From Altererythrobacter sp. ZODW24 (lineage in GTDB: Bacteria > Pseudomonadota > Alphaproteobacteria > Sphingomonadales > Sphingomonadaceae), in NCBI RefSeq assembly GCF_003344885.1, contig NZ_CP031155.1, positions 2,198,001 to 2,262,000 of the forward strand: 64,000 nt of DNA, in the 5' to 3' direction. The translations under genes were made by a program, and so were the position numbers. How positions within the stretch are numbered: position 1 is the stretch's first letter; each line of letters starts with the position of its first letter. The notes under the pieces were generated by a model. That model did no database searches. It saw only the letters and a program-made list of their open reading frames with translations, and was not told the origin of the DNA. This document shows positions 34,779 through 42,714 of this stretch, piece after piece.

Positions 34779-36191
34779 CTAGCCCACTATTGCCGCAACC
34801 GCCCAGACCATAGCGACGATCAGGAATATCCCGACAATATCGAGGATGAAACCGGCGCCGACCATGCGGGGCAGGGCAATGCGCCCGGTCGACCAGGCAA
34901 TGGCATTCGGACCTGTTCCGGCCGGCAGCATGAAGCCCCAACTGGCGGCCAATGCGGCAGGCATGGCCAGCAGCACGGGATCAACGCCCATTGCAACGGT
35001 TAGGCTGGCGACAACCGGAATGATTGCGCTGGCCGTGGCTACATTGCTGGCAAACTCGGTGATCAGCACGACCATCGCCACCAGCGCCAGTGCGACCAGT
35101 ATCAGCGGCACAGCTGAGAGTGGCAGCAGCGCATTACCCAACCACTCGGCCAGGCCGGACGCGCCCATTCCAGCGGCCAGTGCTAGTCCTCCACCGAACA
35201 TCATGATCACGCCCCACGGCGCGCGGTCGGCTTCCTTCCATTTCAGCATCGGGCGGCCCGTGCCATCAGGCAAAAGGAACAGAGCGATGCCTGCAGCGAT
35301 GGCGATGGTCCCGTCGGTCAGCGAGCCGTCAGGGAGATAGGGCTTCAACCACCGCGCCGTCATCCAAAGTAAGAAGGTGATGGTGATTAGGGGGATAAGC
35401 CTGCGCTCCGGAGTGGTCCACTCCGAATGCGTATCAATGGACGCCCGTGCGGCTTCAAGGTCAAACGGATGCGCGGCAACCTTCTGCACGCGAGCAATGA
35501 TGAGCGCGGCGAGGGGAACTCCAACGATCACGATGGGCAAACCGAACATCATCCACTGTGCAAAGCTGATTTGCAGGCCGATCATCGTCTCGAGCAATTG
35601 AACCGCGATGCCGTTCGTCGGAGAGCCAACTAGCGTACCAAGTCCTCCGATGCTTGCCGCGAATGCAATACCCATGGGTAAAGCTCCAGCGAGTCCCTCC
35701 TTCTCGCCATCGGCCAGTCCGCCACCGGCGAGCACCGCCAGCGCCATCGGCATCATGATAAGCGATGTGGAGGTGTTCGAGATCAGCATCGACAGCAGCG
35801 CAGCCGAAATCATAAAGGCCAGCAGCAAGCGCGATTGTCCGCCGCCGCTACCAACCGTCTTGAGGATTGCCAGCGAAAGCCGCCGGTGGAGCCCCGTCCG
35901 CTCAATAGCCAGAGCAATGAACGCGCCGCCAAGGATCAGGAACAGGATCGGCGCGTAATAGGCGCTGGCCGTTTCCTTGGCCGTCAGCACTCCGGCAAAC
36001 GGCAGTACGAGGAACGGCATCAGCGCCGTGGCTGTCAGCGGAATAGCCTCGGTCATCCACCATGCCGCCATCAGCACGACGAGCCCGGCGACAATCCACG
36101 CCTCGCGCGGCATTCCGGCAGGTGCAGGCAGGAATATGGTCGCCAGTAGCGCCAGTGCGCCGAGGATCAGGCCGATGCGTTGTGCGGTCAT
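34779..36191 (-). CDS. SLC13-family (DASS) anion/dicarboxylate:sodium symporter
   Basis: This 470-residue inner-membrane protein of about 11-13 segments has the two SNT-type motifs of the divalent-anion:sodium symporters (MLISNTSTSLIMMP and EFASNVATASAIIP). It should import C4-dicarboxylates, citrate or sulfate with sodium. It converges on the NUC1 gene with a 4-base gap, and its upstream region contains GTGACACATGTTACAC (36214-36229), a partly symmetric sequence that could be regulatory. The substrate is not predictable. Confidence 0.9.
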   Translation of the reverse strand: MTAQRIGLILGALALLATIFLPAPAGMPREAWIVAGLVVLMAAWWMTEAIPLTATALMPFLVLPFAGVLTAKETASAYYAPILFLILGGAFIALAIERTGLHRRLSLAILKTVGSGGGQSRLLLAFMISAALLSMLISNTSTSLIMMPMALAVLAGGGLADGEKEGLAGALPMGIAFAASIGGLGTLVGSPTNGIAVQLLETMIGLQISFAQWMMFGLPIVIVGVPLAALIIARVQKVAAHPFDLEAARASIDTHSEWTTPERRLIPLITITFLLWMTARWLKPYLPDGSLTDGTIAIAAGIALFLLPDGTGRPMLKWKEADRAPWGVIMMFGGGLALAAGMGASGLAEWLGNALLPLSAVPLILVALALVAMVVLITEFASNVATASAIIPVVASLTVAMGVDPVLLAMPAALAASWGFMLPAGTGPNAIAWSTGRIALPRMVGAGFILDIVGIFLIVAMVWAVAAIVG

Positions 36192-36388
36192 TTACAGCCT
36201 GCGTTCGAGGGAAAGTGACACATGTTACACACCCTTAATGGAAAAAAAGGAACCGGCCGCGCCGCGCCTGCGAACTACACGAATTCCGCGGCGGGTAGAG
36301 AGGCTCCGAAGCATTGGGCGGTCCTATCAGGCGAAAGCCAAGTAGGAAATCTGTATTGGCTGGCGTCTCCAGCTGACCCAGCACAAGA

Positions 36389-36922
36389 TCACGCCTCAAA
36401 TAGAGCGGTGAGGGCCGCGATCGCTGGCGCGCTCATCGCCGCATCACCTGATGATGGCACAAGCGAATGACCAAGGAAGGCGCAATAGATGAAACTCGCC
36501 CGCTCTTGCGCCTGTTGTTTGGGCACACCTGCAGCGAGCAGGAGCGTGGCGAGATAATCTGTCCGTTTGCCGTCTACCTGTGCGACGACCAGCGCGGCGT
36601 CTTGATCCTGTGCCGCCCATAATCTGACCGCGCGGCCAAGTTGATCGGGGCTGGTGAACGCACGCTCCATCAGTAGCTTCAGGCGATCTGTCCCTGCCTC
36701 TTCGGAAAGCTCTAGGATAACTTGATCGGTCGTAACCCTTTGCCACTCTGCGAGCAGCTGGCTGCGGAAATCGCCGATGTCCGTGAAGTGCCAATAAAAA
36801 CTGCCGCGCGATACGTTCAGCTCCTTTGCCATGCGCCCGGCTTTCAAACCATCCATTCCGCTTCCGGCTAAGGTGCGCAGACCATGTTTGATCCAGTCAG
36901 ACTTTGTCAGGCGTTCATCCAT
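36389..36922 (-). CDS. TetR/AcrR-family repressor, probably autoregulated
   Basis: This 177-residue TetR protein has the N-terminal helix-turn-helix GLKAGRMAKELNVSRGSFYWHF at about residues 23-44 and an all-helical ligand domain. I start it at MDERLTKSD (ATG 36922). The ATG is 6 bases from a palindrome (36929-36948), and a second copy covers the ribosome site of the divergent gene at 36993. The repressor therefore very likely controls both itself and that membrane protein. Confidence 0.9.
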   Translation of the reverse strand: MDERLTKSDWIKHGLRTLAGSGMDGLKAGRMAKELNVSRGSFYWHFTDIGDFRSQLLAEWQRVTTDQVILELSEEAGTDRLKLLMERAFTSPDQLGRAVRLWAAQDQDAALVVAQVDGKRTDYLATLLLAAGVPKQQAQERASFIYCAFLGHSLVPSSGDAAMSAPAIAALTALFEA

Positions 36923-36928
36923 CGCATT

Positions 36929-36948
36929 ACCATACACATGTGTATTGA
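36929..36948. promoter_or_regulatory. TetR operator copy 1
   Basis: ACCATACA-CATG-TGTATTGA: 8-base half-sites around a 4-base spacer; the inner 14 bases ATACACATGTGTAT are perfectly symmetric. It abuts the start of the TetR gene, where binding would block its transcription. The centre lies 44 bases from that of copy 2. Confidence 0.8.
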
Positions 36949-36972
36949 CTGATGACAACGGTGCGACTAACA

Positions 36973-36992
36973 ACCATACAGAGGTGTATGGT
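36973..36992. promoter_or_regulatory. TetR operator copy 2, overlapping the ribosome site of the target gene
   Basis: ACCATACA-GAGG-TGTATGGT is a perfect inverted repeat of 8-base arms with a 4-base spacer. The spacer is also the Shine-Dalgarno core AGAGG of the gene starting at 36993, whose ATG follows the last base of the operator directly. Confidence 0.85.
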
Positions 36993-37373
36993 ATGCTATT
37001 GCAAGACGTGATGTTGATTTCAGCCGGGCTTATTGGCTTGGCTGTTTCCGTGATCCACGGGGTCCTTACTCAGCGGCTCATGGTGCAGCCGGTGAGCGAG
37101 ATGATGGCTACCGACGGCACAATTCCGTTGTCGCTTAGGCGTTTGGTCCCGCTGCTGCTCCAATTCAGCACCTTCAATTGGCTTATCTCTGGTTTGGCCC
37201 TGATCGTTGCCGCCCTTTGGCTGGGACCGGAGGCGCGGCTCGTCGTCGGAGTGCTGGCCGGCAGCTCTTACCTCTTTGGTGCTGCAGGAAATTGTTGGGG
37301 GACGCGGGGCAGGCATCCAGGCTGGCTGCTGCTCGCTGCCGCCAGCATTCTGATCATTTGCGGCCTAGCCTAA
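36993..37373 (+). CDS. Four-segment membrane protein, target of the TetR repressor
   Basis: I do not recognise this 126-residue protein. It has hydrophobic segments at about residues 7-27, 60-78, 83-100 and 108-125, linked by short loops, one with LSLRRLVPLLLQFS. The start at ATG 36993 is set by AGAGG eight bases upstream, inside operator copy 2. Small membrane proteins divergent from TetR genes often respond to a toxic or lipophilic ligand, but no transporter signature is seen. The gene converges on infC. Confidence 0.75.
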   Translation: MLLQDVMLISAGLIGLAVSVIHGVLTQRLMVQPVSEMMATDGTIPLSLRRLVPLLLQFSTFNWLISGLALIVAALWLGPEARLVVGVLAGSSYLFGAAGNCWGTRGRHPGWLLLAAASILIICGLA

Positions 37374-37376
37374 TAC

Positions 37377-37404
37377 AAAAAAGGGCGCCCCAACGGAGCG
37401 CCCT
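37377..37404 (-). terminator. Terminator of infC
   Basis: On the minus strand AGGGCGC pairs with GCGCCCT (arms at 37398-37404 and 37382-37388) around a 9-base loop, followed by six T. The plus-strand tail is CTCTCT, so it may also slow transcription from the convergent membrane-protein gene. Confidence 0.85.
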
Positions 37405-37431
37405 CTCTAATCCAGTTCGGATACCGCAAGC

Positions 37432-37974
37432 CTATTTAGGCGACAGCACCATCAGCATCTGGCGGCCTTCCAGCCTTGGGTATGCTTCGATTTTGGCGAC
37501 TTCATTGGTGTCGTCCTGAACGCGCTTGAGCAGGTTCATGCCGAGTTCCTGGTGCGCCATTTCGCGGCCGCGGAAGCGGAGCGTGACCTTCACCTTGTCG
37601 CCATTGTCGATGAATTTGAAGACATTGCGCATCTTCACGTCATAATCATGCGTGTCGATATTGGGGCGCATTTTGACTTCTTTGATGTCCTGCGTTTTCT
37701 GCGTCTTGCGCGCGGCATTAGCCTTCTTCTGCGCTTCGAAGCGATATTTGCCGACATCGAGGAATTTGCAAACGGGCGGATCCGCGCCGGGCGATACTTC
37801 GACCAGATCGAGGCCATGTTCGGCCGCCTGCTCAATCGCCTCGCGCGTGAACATCACGCCGATATTCTCGCCTTCATGGTCGATGACTCGGACCTTGTCG
37901 ACGTTGATCATTTCGTTGAATCGTGGCCCGCTCTTAACGGGGGGCGCCATACTGCGCCGTGGTGGACGAGCTAT
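37432..37974 (-). CDS. infC: Translation initiation factor IF-3, probable AUA (or AUU) start
   Basis: IF-3 binds the 30S subunit and checks the initiator codon. The N-domain ([38 protein letters not shown]) and the C-domain ([29 protein letters not shown]) are complete. The first ATG (37950) has no ribosome site within reach. AGGAG at 37988-37984 lies 9 bases before an in-frame ATA (37974) and 3 bases before an ATT (37980); translation from the ATA adds an ARPPRRS segment like those of other alphaproteobacterial IF-3s. A rare start codon is the known basis of infC self-regulation. Length is 180 residues from ATA or 172 from ATG. Ribosomal genes rpmI and rplT do not follow. Confidence 0.93.
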   Translation of the reverse strand: MARPPRRSMAPPVKSGPRFNEMINVDKVRVIDHEGENIGVMFTREAIEQAAEHGLDLVEVSPGADPPVCKFLDVGKYRFEAQKKANAARKTQKTQDIKEVKMRPNIDTHDYDVKMRNVFKFIDNGDKVKVTLRFRGREMAHQELGMNLLKRVQDDTNEVAKIEAYPRLEGRQMLMVLSPK

Positions 37975-38057
37975 AGTAATTGTCTCCTATGTATCAGTAA
38001 CTGGCTGCTACTTAGTGTCTCGCAGGCCTTTACGCAAAGCCCTTATGGCACAAATCC

Positions 38058-38765
38058 CTATGCTGCGGCTCGCCAGAGGGGAAATTGCAACAGTTTGCCC
38101 TTGGCAGGCAGAACCGCGTCGATCCGGCTGGCGGGCTGCATAGCCTTGAGTATGACTGGATCGCCAGCATCCATTCCGCCTGTAAGTGCCCCGAATGCAG
38201 GCAAAATCATGCGCCCTGAGCCTGTCTGATCCGTGCTCACCACCGCACACGCACGGCGGATATTGCGGCCTCTCGCGGAGACTTTAAGCTTGGGGTGATA
38301 GTGGCCAGAAAGTTCGGGCAGTTGCTCACCCGGCTTAGCCTGATGGCGCAATAGCAGACCGCAGAGCATGATTTCATCGACCACTGTGCCGCCTGACTTA
38401 GCTTCCATTTGCGAATCGTGATTGCCAGTGATCCACACCCAGTCGACGGCGCGCGTGAGAGCATCAAGCATTCCGGCAGCATGTGGCTCAAGCCGCTCAG
38501 TCCCGGCACTATCGTGGAAATTATCACCCAGTGTGAAGACGCGCGTCGCACCTGTCTGACGAATCGCGAGTGCCAGCCGTTCCAGCGTTTCGCGGCTATC
38601 ATAGGGCGGCAACATCTGGCCGGATTTGGCATACCAGCTCGCCTTCTCCAGATGCAGATCGGCCACCAGAAGGGCTTTCTCGCGCGGCCAATAGACGGCT
38701 CGGCCCTCCAGCAGGACAAGCTCTTCACCGGCGAAAGAAATGGGAGCGAACGAAAGGGGAACCAT
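38058..38765 (-). CDS. pdeM: PdeM-type metallophosphoesterase (ligase-associated DNA damage response)
   Basis: This 235-residue calcineurin-like phosphoesterase has the metal motifs in order: VADLHLEK (D-x-H), GDNFHD, GNHD, and the late GHYHPKLK. It matches the PdeM subgroup, whose genes usually accompany an ATP-dependent ligase and a large helicase. Neither of those is beside this copy. The start at MVPLSFAP gives the normal length; the frame is open far upstream but only antisense to hemF. It lies 84 bases upstream of infC on the same strand. Confidence 0.85.
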   Translation of the reverse strand: MVPLSFAPISFAGEELVLLEGRAVYWPREKALLVADLHLEKASWYAKSGQMLPPYDSRETLERLALAIRQTGATRVFTLGDNFHDSAGTERLEPHAAGMLDALTRAVDWVWITGNHDSQMEAKSGGTVVDEIMLCGLLLRHQAKPGEQLPELSGHYHPKLKVSARGRNIRRACAVVSTDQTGSGRMILPAFGALTGGMDAGDPVILKAMQPASRIDAVLPAKGKLLQFPLWRAAA

Positions 38766-38814
38766 CGGCTTCACTTGCCGCAGCGACGCGGCTTTGGCAA
38801 GGCATGGACGGCGC

Positions 38815-38828
38815 TTGATCTGCATCAA
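38815..38828. promoter_or_regulatory. FNR/Anr/FixK-type box upstream of hemF
   Basis: TTGAT-CTGC-ATCAA is an exact match to the FNR/CRP-family consensus TTGATNNNNATCAA. It lies 86 bases before the hemF start and 50 bases before the pdeM start on the other strand. By position it could act on either gene, but heme genes are well-known targets of oxygen-responsive FNR-type regulators in alphaproteobacteria. Confidence 0.7.
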
Positions 38829-38913
38829 AGTGCTTGGCCCCGAATAAAGGCACTGGGGCCTCATCAAGCAGGGCGATTTCCGCCATGCAAATGCTTCGGA
38901 AGCAACGAGGATC

Positions 38914-39783
38914 ATGACTGACACTGCCGATACGAATGCCGCCCACACCGCCAATGCCAAAGACTGGTTCGAGAAATTACGAACCCAGATTTGTGATGCT
39001 TTCGAAGCGATCGAGCGCGAGGCAGGCAGCGATGCCGCTTTCGAGTTTACGCCTTGGGTGCGTGACGAAGAAGGCAACACCGACCCTGGCGGGGGTGTGC
39101 AGGGGCTGATGAAGGGCAAGGTTTTCGAGAAGGTCGGTGTGAATGTGTCGACTGTGCGCGGCAGTTTTTCGCCCGAATTCGCGGCTTCCGTAAACGGAGC
39201 GAGCGCCGAGAACCCGTCGTTCACTGCGACCGGTATCAGTCTGGTAGCGCATATGGCGAACCCGCATGTGCCCGCTGTTCATATGAACACCCGCTTCCTG
39301 ACTACGGGCAAGGCATGGTTCGGCGGCGGCGCTGATCTCAACCCGCCGATCCCCTATGACGATGACACTGGCGAATTCCACGCTGCGTTCCGGGCTGCCT
39401 GCGCAGGCCACAATCCAACTTATTACGAACGGTTCAAGAAGTGGGCTGATGATTATTTCTACATCCCGCATCGCCAGTGCCACCGCGGGGTAGGGGGCAT
39501 TTTCTACGATCACCTCGAATGTGAAGATGATGCCGCGTTCGACCGGAACTTCGCCTTCACCCGCGATGTCGGCGAGACGTTCCTCGACATTTACCCTAAG
39601 CTGGTCCGCCGCCGCATGGCCGCCGACTTCACCGATGCTGAGAAAAAGCAGCAACTCGAATGGCGCGGGCGCTATGCCGAGTTTAATCTGGTGTATGACC
39701 GAGGGACTTTGTTCGGCCTTAAGACCGGCGGTAATATCGACGCGATCCTGATGAGCCTGCCGCCTGAGGCGGTGTGGAGCTGA
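38914..39783 (+). CDS. hemF: Oxygen-dependent coproporphyrinogen III oxidase
   Basis: HemF decarboxylates coproporphyrinogen III to protoporphyrinogen IX using oxygen, in the cytoplasm. The 289-residue protein contains the family blocks DPGGGVQGLMKGKVFEKVG, HMNTRFLTTGKAWFGGG, FYIPHRQCHRGVGGIFYDHL and the C-terminal FNLVYDRGTLFGL. The first 15 residues are Thr/Asp-rich and may be a non-conserved extension. The only regulatory sign is the FNR-type box upstream. Confidence 0.97.
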   Translation: MTDTADTNAAHTANAKDWFEKLRTQICDAFEAIEREAGSDAAFEFTPWVRDEEGNTDPGGGVQGLMKGKVFEKVGVNVSTVRGSFSPEFAASVNGASAENPSFTATGISLVAHMANPHVPAVHMNTRFLTTGKAWFGGGADLNPPIPYDDDTGEFHAAFRAACAGHNPTYYERFKKWADDYFYIPHRQCHRGVGGIFYDHLECEDDAAFDRNFAFTRDVGETFLDIYPKLVRRRMAADFTDAEKKQQLEWRGRYAEFNLVYDRGTLFGLKTGGNIDAILMSLPPEAVWS

Positions 39784-39819
39784 TCCATCTTGCGCATGTT
39801 AGCGGCTGAGGACTGACTG

Positions 39820-40905
39820 TTGGACGGCGCTTCCTTGCTTGAGCCGACCGCGCTGCTCGGCACATTTCTGTGCGTGATCCTTGCGGTCTTTCTGGTCGCT
39901 GTACCCTCACGCAGCGCGCTGCCGAACCGGATGTTCGCCGGATTTCTGGTGCTGACTGCGATTGATATCAGCGGCTGGTTCATGGCGGATTGGTGGGAAG
40001 TGCTGCCATATAATGGCCTGTTCCGCACCGTGATGGCTGCGCTGCATATGCCGCTGTTCTTCGGCTTCATCTGGTTCGGTTGTTTCAGAGATGCGAGCCT
40101 GCGCGCGGCGCACTCGCTGCATTTGCTCCCGGCCTTGATTGTCGCGGCGGCTTTGCTGATTTGGCCGCAAACCGATCACCAGTGGCTTCTGCCGTCCCTG
40201 CAACTGCAATATTATGCCTATATCGCGGTCGCTTGCTGGACACTTTGGCGGTTTCGGAAGATCCTGAAAGACCGGTTCTCCAGCGCCCGCTCGCATGTTT
40301 TCGAATGGCTGGCGGCGATGGTCGGCATATCGGTATTCGCACATTCGCTGTTCGTCTTCCGAGTGCTGGCGGCGGACCGGCTGGGCGCAAACATAAGCAC
40401 TTGGCTGCAATTTTTTGCCGCGCTGCTGATCCTGTCGATCACGCTGTGGATTGCGTTTCGCGCCTTGCTGTCGCCAGAGCTGTTTCGCGGTGTGGACCGG
40501 GTGCTTGAAAATGCCGCTGCAGAGTTTCACCAGCCGGCAGGCGATGATGGCGCAGCAGGTGACCGAATTGCGGAACTGCGAACCTTTATCGATGACCGCC
40601 AACCCTTCCTCGATCCAGAGCTAAGCCTGTCACGTCTGTCGCGGCAGGTGGGTATGCAGCAAAAGGAATTGTCGGAGCTCATCAACCAGCGCATCGGCGT
40701 GCACTTCTTCGATTTAATCAACCGGTACCGGGTCGAACACGCCAGCGCGCTGCTTATCGCCGAGCCGGATATGACGGTGACCGATATCCTCTATGCGTCG
40801 GGGTTCAATTCGAAGTCTTCTTTCAACACCGCGTTCAAGAAGCATCGGGGCCAGACACCAAGTGCGTTTCGCAAAGCGGCGAGCGCAGAAAAAGCCGGAA
40901 ACTAG
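39820..40905 (+). CDS. Membrane-bound AraC-family regulator (7-TM sensor)
   Basis: This 361-residue protein has six or seven hydrophobic segments in residues 1-220 and a C-terminal AraC/XylS double helix-turn-helix (LSLSRLSRQVGMQQKELSELIN and VTDILYASGFNSKSSFNTAFKKHRGQTPSAFR). Such proteins sense a membrane-derived or external signal and bind DNA from the membrane. The start is a TTG with GAGGA 7 bases upstream. It is followed by a serine hydrolase gene on the same strand, its possible target. Confidence 0.88.
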   Translation: MDGASLLEPTALLGTFLCVILAVFLVAVPSRSALPNRMFAGFLVLTAIDISGWFMADWWEVLPYNGLFRTVMAALHMPLFFGFIWFGCFRDASLRAAHSLHLLPALIVAAALLIWPQTDHQWLLPSLQLQYYAYIAVACWTLWRFRKILKDRFSSARSHVFEWLAAMVGISVFAHSLFVFRVLAADRLGANISTWLQFFAALLILSITLWIAFRALLSPELFRGVDRVLENAAAEFHQPAGDDGAAGDRIAELRTFIDDRQPFLDPELSLSRLSRQVGMQQKELSELINQRIGVHFFDLINRYRVEHASALLIAEPDMTVTDILYASGFNSKSSFNTAFKKHRGQTPSAFRKAASAEKAGN

Positions 40906-40982
40906 CGTTCGACTTCGCGTAATCGGACGATTGCAGGTGTAAAGCGTGGTTGAAGAAGCGTCTCACTACCAAGGAACTGCTG

Positions 40983-42665
40983 ATGCTTCGTACCCTTTAT
41001 GCCGCCCTGTTGTTTGCATTCGCAGCGGCGATATCTGCCATCGCTCAGGCCCAGGATTTCCGGGCAGTCGATGAATATCTGTCCGAATGGGAGAGCGACG
41101 AAGCGCCCGGTCTGGCGGTCGCGATCTCTAAAGATGGCGAGACGGTCTATCGCGGGAACTTCGGGCTGGCGAACCTTGAGCATGGCATTCCGATTGCCGA
41201 CAACACCCGGTTCCACATTGCGTCTGTGTCTAAACAATTTGCTGCTTTCGCGATCATGCTTCTCGAAGCTGACGGCAAGTTGTCGCTGTCCGATGACATC
41301 CGCAAGCATTTGCCGCAATTGCAGCCCACAGAGGTGCCTGTCACGATCAACCATCTGCTGAGCCATACGGGCGGCCTGCGCGAGCATAACACGCTGTGGG
41401 GACTGATCGGATCGCAAGACGGCGATGCGCGCAGCCCTGCCCAAGCAGTGAACCTGCTCGAACGGCAAGAGGGTGTGAATTTCCCGGCAGGCGCAGCGCG
41501 CGAGTATAGTAACACCGGCTACTTCCTGCTCGCGGAGATCGTTGCCCGCGTATCGGGCCAGTCATATGCTGAATTTGCCGACGAGCGGATGTTCTCGCCG
41601 CTTGGCATGACCGACACGCGGATGCGTGACGAGGTTGCTACGCAAATTCCTTACAGAGCGCGGTCCTATTTTCCGCAGCAAACCGGCTTCAACAATGCTG
41701 GTTTTGATTCCGCTATGATTGGGTCAACTGGCGTTATCACCACGGCCGAAGATATGATGATCTGGGCGCGCAATTATGATCAGAAGCGCGTCGGCAGTGA
41801 TGCCGTGTTCCGAAACATGGCGAAGCGCACCTATCTGACGAACGGCCAACTTGCCATTGGCGCGAACGGTCAAGAATACCGCAAATATGCTGGCTTCGAC
41901 ACGTGGTCGCACGGCGGAACAACAGGCGGGTACAAGTCATTTCTGCTGCGTATTCCCGAGGCGAAGATATCACTCATGATCCTCGGCAATCGCGGTGACC
42001 TCGATAGCGCCAAGATCGCTTTTGCTATGGCGGATATCTTGCTGGCGAAGGAGCCTGACTTCGCAAAGGTTGAAGCGCCTGCATTTACGAAAGAGGCAGG
42101 CACCGAACTCGACAAATATGTTGGCGATTACGAGCTATTTGCGGGGACGTTCTTCTCGCTGGCGCGGGATGGTGACGAGCTTTTGTTCTCTGTGAACGGG
42201 CCTGAAGGGGGCGAGCCTGTGCAGCAAATCGCCAAGGGCAGTTTCCTGATCGGTGCGGCTACCAATTCAAGCCTTGATTTCACCGACTTTGAAGGCGGAC
42301 GAGCCACAGGACTACGCTATCAAATCGGATTGCACGGCTTCATCCCCGCAGCGCGCGTCGATCTGGCTGACTTCGATCCGGCAAGCGTGAATCCGGCTGA
42401 TTATGCCGGAACCTACTATAGCCGCGAATTGCAGGCGACCTATGTGGTGACGGCGGAAGACGGTGCGCTAATCCTGCGTGAACCGCGCGCGACCGAGACA
42501 GTCATGAACGCCTATCAAGCCGACACCTTTCGCCCGAATGGTCAGACTTATGTGGGGCGCGTGAAGTTCCAGCGCGGCGAAGGCGGTAATGTGACCGGAG
42601 CCCTCGTATCAGGGCCGCTCGCAAACGATATTCTCTTCGAAAGGATCGAATTACCAGCGGACTAA
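40983..42665 (+). CDS. Exported serine hydrolase of the class C beta-lactamase/DD-peptidase family
   Basis: This 560-residue protein has a signal peptide ending near AQAQD (about residue 24). The active-site motif SVSK is at 81-84, the tyrosine motif YSN is near 176, and HGGTTGG takes the place of the KTG triad. The C-terminal 170 residues form an extra beta-rich domain often found in D-aminopeptidase or esterase members. It is likely periplasmic; substrates may be peptides, esters or cell-wall stems rather than beta-lactams. AAGGA sets the start at MLRTLYAALL. Confidence 0.88.
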   Translation: MLRTLYAALLFAFAAAISAIAQAQDFRAVDEYLSEWESDEAPGLAVAISKDGETVYRGNFGLANLEHGIPIADNTRFHIASVSKQFAAFAIMLLEADGKLSLSDDIRKHLPQLQPTEVPVTINHLLSHTGGLREHNTLWGLIGSQDGDARSPAQAVNLLERQEGVNFPAGAAREYSNTGYFLLAEIVARVSGQSYAEFADERMFSPLGMTDTRMRDEVATQIPYRARSYFPQQTGFNNAGFDSAMIGSTGVITTAEDMMIWARNYDQKRVGSDAVFRNMAKRTYLTNGQLAIGANGQEYRKYAGFDTWSHGGTTGGYKSFLLRIPEAKISLMILGNRGDLDSAKIAFAMADILLAKEPDFAKVEAPAFTKEAGTELDKYVGDYELFAGTFFSLARDGDELLFSVNGPEGGEPVQQIAKGSFLIGAATNSSLDFTDFEGGRATGLRYQIGLHGFIPAARVDLADFDPASVNPADYAGTYYSRELQATYVVTAEDGALILREPRATETVMNAYQADTFRPNGQTYVGRVKFQRGEGGNVTGALVSGPLANDILFERIELPAD

Positions 42666-42714
42666 GTCGCTTTATTCTTTGCATTGGCAGCATTTGGCAC
42701 CATCATCACGGGTG

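Noticed and set aside
36214-36229. GTGACACATGTTACAC upstream of the SLC13 gene as a third TetR operator
   Set aside because: It shares the CACATGT core with operator copy 1 but not the ACCATACA/TGTAT arms, and is only partly symmetric.
38766-39224. Longer N-terminus for the metallophosphoesterase
   Set aside because: The open frame continues, but only antisense to hemF; the family starts where MVPLSFAP begins.
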